Below, in pieces: positions 63,305-64,000 of a stretch of 64,000 bases of DNA. The notes under the pieces were generated by a model. The model saw only the letters and a program-made list of their open reading frames with translations. It made no database searches and was not told the DNA's origin. Origin of the DNA: Spirochaetes bacterium GWB1_60_80 (GTDB lineage: Bacteria > Spirochaetota > Spirochaetia > Treponematales > UBA12059); NCBI GenBank assembly GCA_001829185.1, contig MIAR01000046.1, forward strand, positions 1 through 64,000. Direction: 5' to 3'. Position numbers and translations under genes: made by a program. The first letter of the stretch is position 1, and each line of letters begins with the position of its first letter.

Positions 63305-64000
63305 CCGATTATACTATTTTTGAACGCAATATGCTGGCGCTCAGTACCTCCACTAGTTACCTGGTTACCAAACGCCTGCGCGAGGCTGTCAGTTCGGAAA
63401 ACCTGAGCTTCGAGCCAGCCCGCAGCGGCGCTCTTATACCGATTCTGTCGCGCGGCGGCCGCCAGATAGGCTTGCATTCGCGCTTTGACCCGGAAGAAGA
63501 AGGCCGCCGCATCGCCCAAGGTTTCAGTCAACGCGGATTTTATATTTTCCTCGGCCTGGGGGCCGGTTATGGCATTCAGGCCTTCTTGCAGAACGACCGT
63601 ATTTCCCGGGGCATCATCATCGATTTCGACGCCGGCTTGATCCGGAGCATCCTGGAGACTATCGACCTAACGCATATCCTGGCCGACAAGCGCCTGGAGT
63701 TTCTGGTCGATCCGACCGAGGCCGAGCTACAGGCGCTTTTCGTTTCCACCTACATACCATCCTTGTATGGCAACCTTTCGGTTGTGCCCCTACGGAGCCG
63801 CGTCGACGATAGCAACGACGTTTTCCAGGGCGCCGCCGACTGCATCAAACGTCTGATGGAAGCCGTGTCCGACGACTACTCAGTGCAGGCCTTTTTCGGT
63901 AAGCGCTGGTTTACCAACATCGTCCGGAACATGAAAAAGGCCGATGGTAACACGCCGCCGATTGGGCCGATCCATCGCGCGGCCATTACGGCAGCCGGTC
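63295..64000 (+). CDS. Maf-like DUF115 protein (copy 3), cut by window end
   Basis: An open frame from GTG 63295 (SD GGAG 7 bases before) to the window end, at least 235 residues with no stop. It shows SRFDPEEEGRRIAQGF, then IFLGLGAGYGIQAF and GIIIDFDAGLIRSIL, as in the N-terminal half of Maf proteins. The AGPS-type core motif would follow beyond the edge. It overlaps the previous gene by 10 bases. It is a partial gene and not present in full. Confidence 0.75.
   Translation, partial: MPLADYTIFERNMLALSTSTSYLVTKRLREAVSSENLSFEPARSGALIPILSRGGRQIGLHSRFDPEEEGRRIAQGFSQRGFYIFLGLGAGYGIQAFLQNDRISRGIIIDFDAGLIRSILETIDLTHILADKRLEFLVDPTEAELQALFVSTYIPSLYGNLSVVPLRSRVDDSNDVFQGAADCIKRLMEAVSDDYSVQAFFGKRWFTNIVRNMKKADGNTPPIGPIHRAAITAAG

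Overview
The window looks like a chromosome segment of a free-living or host-associated spirochaete of the Treponema group, with high GC by eye. The grounds are two periplasmic-flagellum core flagellins (FlaB type), a FlaA sheath protein, a FlaG-FliD block, a divergent FliG paralogue, a spiro-SPASM radical SAM protein and three DUF115/Maf-like proteins. Anaerobic metabolism is suggested by the B12-dependent ribonucleotide reductase and a ferredoxin:thioredoxin reductase catalytic subunit. I see no transposase, integrase, phage gene, rRNA or CRISPR array.

Layout. 1-9.8 kb: a putative lipoprotein aminopeptidase, a diguanylate cyclase, a glutaredoxin/FTR pair, a LpoB/CsgG-like envelope protein, an orphan ParB-domain protein, a class A PBP, then cysteine desulfurase and ThiI, which work together in tRNA thiolation. 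9.8-13.2 kb: thioredoxin and an AhpD-like protein (divergent), a small barrel-like envelope protein, tRNA-Glu and a RelA/SpoT-TPR fusion. 13.3-22.7 kb (minus strand): an operon of spiro-SPASM, glycosyltransferase, SpsF-like cytidylyltransferase, PseG-like/methyltransferase fusion, ATP-grasp, amidase and GerMN protein. It starts at a good sigma-28-like promoter and runs into flaA, which also has its own near-consensus sigma-70 promoter. 22.9-32.9 kb: nrdJ, dihydrolipoyl dehydrogenase, then a GH57 / DUF4912 / PcnB / lipase block on the minus strand. 33.3-42.6 kb: flaB1-flaB2-flaG-fliD, a likely FliD-linked chaperone, a PilZ protein, tsaE-tsaB and an HD-GYP phosphodiesterase. 42.6-57.7 kb: tRNA-CAU, coaX, an HD hydrolase, an ABC-F protein, a histidine kinase, a GntR regulator, tyrS, FliG1, a membrane-anchored PpiC protein, a Maf-like protein, LepA and an FtsB-like protein. 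57.9-64 kb: a very acidic 880-residue protein, a frameshifted gene at an A10 run, and two more Maf-like genes, the last cut by the window edge.

Cross-cutting points. (1) The sigma-28-like start of the sugar operon, flaA at its end and three Maf-like proteins suggest a flagellin glycosylation system. (2) Both flaB leaders carry a perfect hairpin with GGA in its loop just before the Shine-Dalgarno sequence, the layout of a CsrA site. (3) Several genes have a -10 hexamer 5-7 bases before the start codon and no SD, implying leaderless mRNA. (4) At several places the 3' end of a gene (nrdJ, tRNA-Glu) is duplicated downstream among perfect palindromes, and a 135-137 bp MITE-like repeat occurs twice with a 60 bp relative. 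(5) c-di-GMP synthesis, sensing and breakdown genes are all present beside the motility genes. All assignments come from reading the sequence; no database search was possible.
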